A stretch of 45,674 nucleotides of DNA. Origin: SAR324 cluster bacterium REDSEA-S27_B3 (GTDB lineage: Bacteria > SAR324 > NAC60-12). The stretch covers positions 1 through 45,674 of the forward strand of contig LUQO01000046.1 of NCBI GenBank assembly GCA_001627865.1. The letters run 5' to 3'. The position numbers and the translations under genes were made by a program. The notes below the pieces were generated by a model that saw nothing but the letters and a program-made list of their open reading frames with translations, made no database searches and was not told where the DNA came from. This document shows positions 43,917 to 45,674 of this stretch, in pieces; position 1 is the first letter of the stretch; the number at the start of each line of letters is the position of its first letter.

Positions 43917-45134
43917 TTACTTCCACCAACGTCTTGGCTCAACATTTTCAGCCCGTGTATCCGCAGGAATTTCTCGAGCGATCTTGTAGATAGAGGAATA
44001 GGTGTCAATACCACCAGACCATTTATTAATGCGTTCTCTCCACTCTTCCCAATGTTGTGGCTGAAATTCTGGTGAACACATTTCTTCGGCTTTTCTCCTT
44101 TCACTTGTAGAAATGTTTGCTACTCTGGTACCATGCTTTGCAAAAATAGTATCAGGCATCTGAGGATTTGTAGCTCCACATGTATGTACCAGTGACGCTT
44201 CATGAACACCTTGCACATGAATTTGTGTTGTGTAGGCAGATTCCATAACAGCATCCTGCAGATCACCACTAAGTTTATCAAATACCTTGGAGCTCATTGC
44301 AGTATGTTCAGTACCACAGAAGAATCTTAGATCAACGCATTGAGAAACTACCGGTGACATATTTGCGTAAGCAACTGCAGACATCCATGTTTCTGCTCCG
44401 TCAATCAGTCCTTGCTTGAGCCCATCAAGGGTCTCTTCCCACGCAATGGGGACTGGGTTCAGTTTCATCAGATTCATTGCAATACGACCTAACTGTGTTC
44501 CCGTAACGCGGTTTTTAGAACCTGCCAGCTGTTCTACTGAAGTTACTGTTGGTTTGTCTTTCCATTTCAAACCAAGCATAATTCCACGGAGTTCTGCATG
44601 AGAGAAGAGGAACTGGATATTATGCCTGCGCCTCATTGGCTCACGAAGGATTTTTTCGCTGTCAGGATGATATAAGAAATAGTAAATTGCCGAACTTCCT
44701 GGAAAAACATATGCATAGTCAAGAACATTTAGATATGGAGCTCCACCAGCAGCGTTTTGTGTAGATGAAGCATAAATATCTGTGATTCCTTGCATTGTCT
44801 TTTTTACACAATTTAATTGACCACAGAGTTGATTACTTCCTATAAATTCAACTCTGATTGCACCATCTGTTCGCTCCTCTAAATCATTAACAAACTGTAG
44901 GCAACCAGCTCGTTCAATTAGAAGGTTACGCTCATTAAGACCTGCAGCACCAAACTTCAATTTGACCTTTGGAGTGTTTTTAAATCGTTTTTTATAGGTT
45001 GAATTTGCAGCAGCGGCTAATTCTGGAAGTGTTAACGCTCCTCCTAAAGTAGCAGCACCTAACAAAGTGGAACTTAAACCATATCTTCCGGCAACTTTAA
45101 TCAAGTCCCGTCTGGAAATCTTGTGTGTAAACAT
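43917..45134 (-). CDS. dctP: TRAP transporter solute-binding protein, Tat-exported
   Basis: The protein has 405 aa from the ATG at 45134, which has an AAGGAG ribosome site; a longer frame to 45251 is not supported. The N-terminus carries a twin-arginine signal (KISRRDLIKVAGRYGLSSTL ... LAAAANS). The mature part is a DctP fold with FGAAGLNERNLLIERAGCLQ, FVNDLEERTDGAIRVEFIG, the conserved Arg-containing segment SKNRVTGTQLGRIAM, and GLIDGAETWMSA. The periplasmic receptor determines substrate. It is the first gene of the sulfonate locus, behind a long leader with its own promoter. Confidence 0.93.
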   Translation of the reverse strand: MFTHKISRRDLIKVAGRYGLSSTLLGAATLGGALTLPELAAAANSTYKKRFKNTPKVKLKFGAAGLNERNLLIERAGCLQFVNDLEERTDGAIRVEFIGSNQLCGQLNCVKKTMQGITDIYASSTQNAAGGAPYLNVLDYAYVFPGSSAIYYFLYHPDSEKILREPMRRRHNIQFLFSHAELRGIMLGLKWKDKPTVTSVEQLAGSKNRVTGTQLGRIAMNLMKLNPVPIAWEETLDGLKQGLIDGAETWMSAVAYANMSPVVSQCVDLRFFCGTEHTAMSSKVFDKLSGDLQDAVMESAYTTQIHVQGVHEASLVHTCGATNPQMPDTIFAKHGTRVANISTSERRKAEEMCSPEFQPQHWEEWRERINKWSGGIDTYSSIYKIAREIPADTRAENVEPRRWWK

Positions 45135-45159
45135 TTGCTTTCTCCTTAGATTAAAGATG

Positions 45160-45174
45160 ACCCCAAAAAGGGGT
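45160..45174 (-). promoter_or_regulatory. 5'-leader hairpin of dctP
   Basis: ACCCC-TTTTT-GGGGT is a perfect small hairpin 25 bases before the dctP ATG and just upstream of the AAGGAG site. It may influence message stability or ribosome access. Confidence 0.4.
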
Positions 45175-45356
45175 AAGCAGTCGAAAATAAACAGAAATTT
45201 TCGGCACCATGCCAAATTTCCTTTGCAAGCCTGCAATGAAGATAGACGCAATGCAGGTATACAGACAATAATGTTTCAAATTAAATTCAGATCATAAATA
45301 CAAAGGTTTGTCTAAAAACTTCCTTATTTCAAATATGATCATTAATTTGAAGCATC

Positions 45357-45377
45357 ATGTCTCATTCATTGAGACAT
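45357..45377. promoter_or_regulatory. operator-like palindrome upstream of the TRAP/sulfonate locus
   Basis: ATGTCTCA-ttcat-TGAGACAT is a perfect 8-bp inverted repeat around a 5-bp spacer. It lies about 20-40 bases downstream of the predicted transcription start for dctP, a position where binding of a repressor would block transcription. No regulator gene is present in the window. Confidence 0.55.
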
Positions 45378-45402
45378 ACGATCCCAATACTGAATGGTCG
45401 GA

Positions 45403-45431
45403 AGTTTAGCCATAGAAAAATTGCTTGTCAA
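45403..45431 (-). promoter_or_regulatory. sigma70-type promoter for dctP and downstream genes
   Basis: On the minus strand TTGACA (45431-45426), a 17-base spacer and TAAACT (45408-45403) form a near-consensus housekeeping promoter. The expected start is near 45396, giving a leader of about 260 bases before the dctP ATG. Confidence 0.6.
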
Positions 45432-45470
45432 GCATTATTTTGCTTATTTTATAAGAAAATTGATTATTGA

Positions 45471-45674
45471 TTAAAAAAGTTTTTTCAGACAAGAAAAAAT
45501 TTCTGGCTTAAAATAATATAATGCCAAAATACCATAATTAGATTTAGGTTTAATAGGCTTCTCTTCAACTTCTTCCACTAAATAGACCGATGATGATTTC
45601 TTTTTTATTTGTGGTACGCCATATTTTTCAGCATCTTTTGTTTTTTTACAAACTAAAATCGCTGAGGCATCAGG
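45471..45674 (-). CDS. sugar-phosphate nucleotidyltransferase-like protein, 3' part, cut by the window edge
   Basis: The last 204 bases are one open minus-strand frame entering from the right. They encode KDAEKYGVPQIKKKSSSVYL, then EEKPIKPKSNYGILALYYFK, and end PEIFSCLKKLF. This matches the middle of glucose-1-phosphate thymidylyl/uridylyltransferases (D...YGV......EKP..P.SNY...G.Y.F...). Normal enzymes continue well beyond YFF.P.I, whereas here a stop follows about 11 residues later. The gene may therefore be truncated or belong to a short subfamily. It ends about 40 bp before the dctP promoter. Confidence 0.6.
   Translation of the reverse strand, partial: PDASAILVCKKTKDAEKYGVPQIKKKSSSVYLVEEVEEKPIKPKSNYGILALYYFKPEIFSCLKKLF

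Noticed and set aside
43917-45251. Longer start for the TRAP receptor at 45251
   Set aside because: The extra residues precede a perfect AAGGAG site and a Tat signal that must be N-terminal, so 45134 is the start.

Overview
The window looks like a chromosome segment of a Gram-negative, probably marine, heterotrophic bacterium of moderate-to-low GC. This is suggested by an outer-membrane-type barrel, a Tat-exported TRAP solute receptor, a C3-sulfonate catabolic locus, a PAPS/sulfotransferase operon, PhyH and NAD-formate dehydrogenase genes, and many small palindromic dispersed repeats. The gene mix resembles SAR324-type or other deltaproteobacteria-like marine lineages, but that is an impression only; no rRNA or ribosomal protein gene is present.

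Layout. 1-1640: the end of a class III adenylate cyclase with a TolB-like/TPR periplasmic part, closed by a 34-bp copy of a tmRNA (or tRNA-Ala) 3' end. This is the expected footprint of an island lying to the left. 1700-2470: gene debris (an HTH tail and an Ig-like/SBBP fragment). 2494-3237: a FitAB/VapBC-type toxin-antitoxin pair with its promoter. 3535-6074: SDR, NudC, GalB-like PIG-L protein. 6332-7486: outer-membrane protein. 7950-12131 (minus): a compact operon DUF2459 - FrhB-like Fe-S flavoprotein - Asp/Glu-racemase-like - sulfotransferase - APS kinase. 12756-18051 (plus): single metabolic genes (VOC proteins, PhyH dioxygenase, TPR, DsbA-like isomerase, ureidoglycolate lyase family, divergent sirtuin). 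18331-25236: repeat-protein zone (two MORN proteins, a roughly 20-repeat Sel1 protein, VanZ, twin-SPOR protein). 25397-31113: lysA followed closely by the two-gene NAD-formate dehydrogenase fdsB(G)-fdsA. 31330-33978: a 50-aa ORF abutting mreB, then a eukaryotic-type glutathione synthetase. 34008-34183: tRNA-Cys and tRNA-Leu.

34580-45431 (minus) is a transport and oxidation locus that I read as uptake and degradation of 2,3-dihydroxypropane-1-sulfonate (DHPS) and/or sulfolactaldehyde. It contains a consensus-like promoter, an operator-like palindrome, TRAP dctP-dctQ-dctM, an aldehyde dehydrogenase, a YihU-like sulfolactaldehyde reductase, an NTF2-like protein, a cupin, a HOT/ADHFE1-type Fe alcohol dehydrogenase and an HpsN-like dehydrogenase. 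It ends with remnants of an SDR (hpsO-like) and a zinc MDR (hpsP-like). Each remnant keeps its two ends and has lost its middle. The window ends in the 3' part of a sugar nucleotidyltransferase-like gene.

Interspersed repeats (REP-like hairpins paired with a second CTCTCCC/GGGAGAG hairpin) occupy most long intergenic gaps. The most promising material for new biology is the FrhB-racemase-sulfotransferase-APS kinase operon, the remodelled DHPS locus, and the eukaryotic-type glutathione synthetase.
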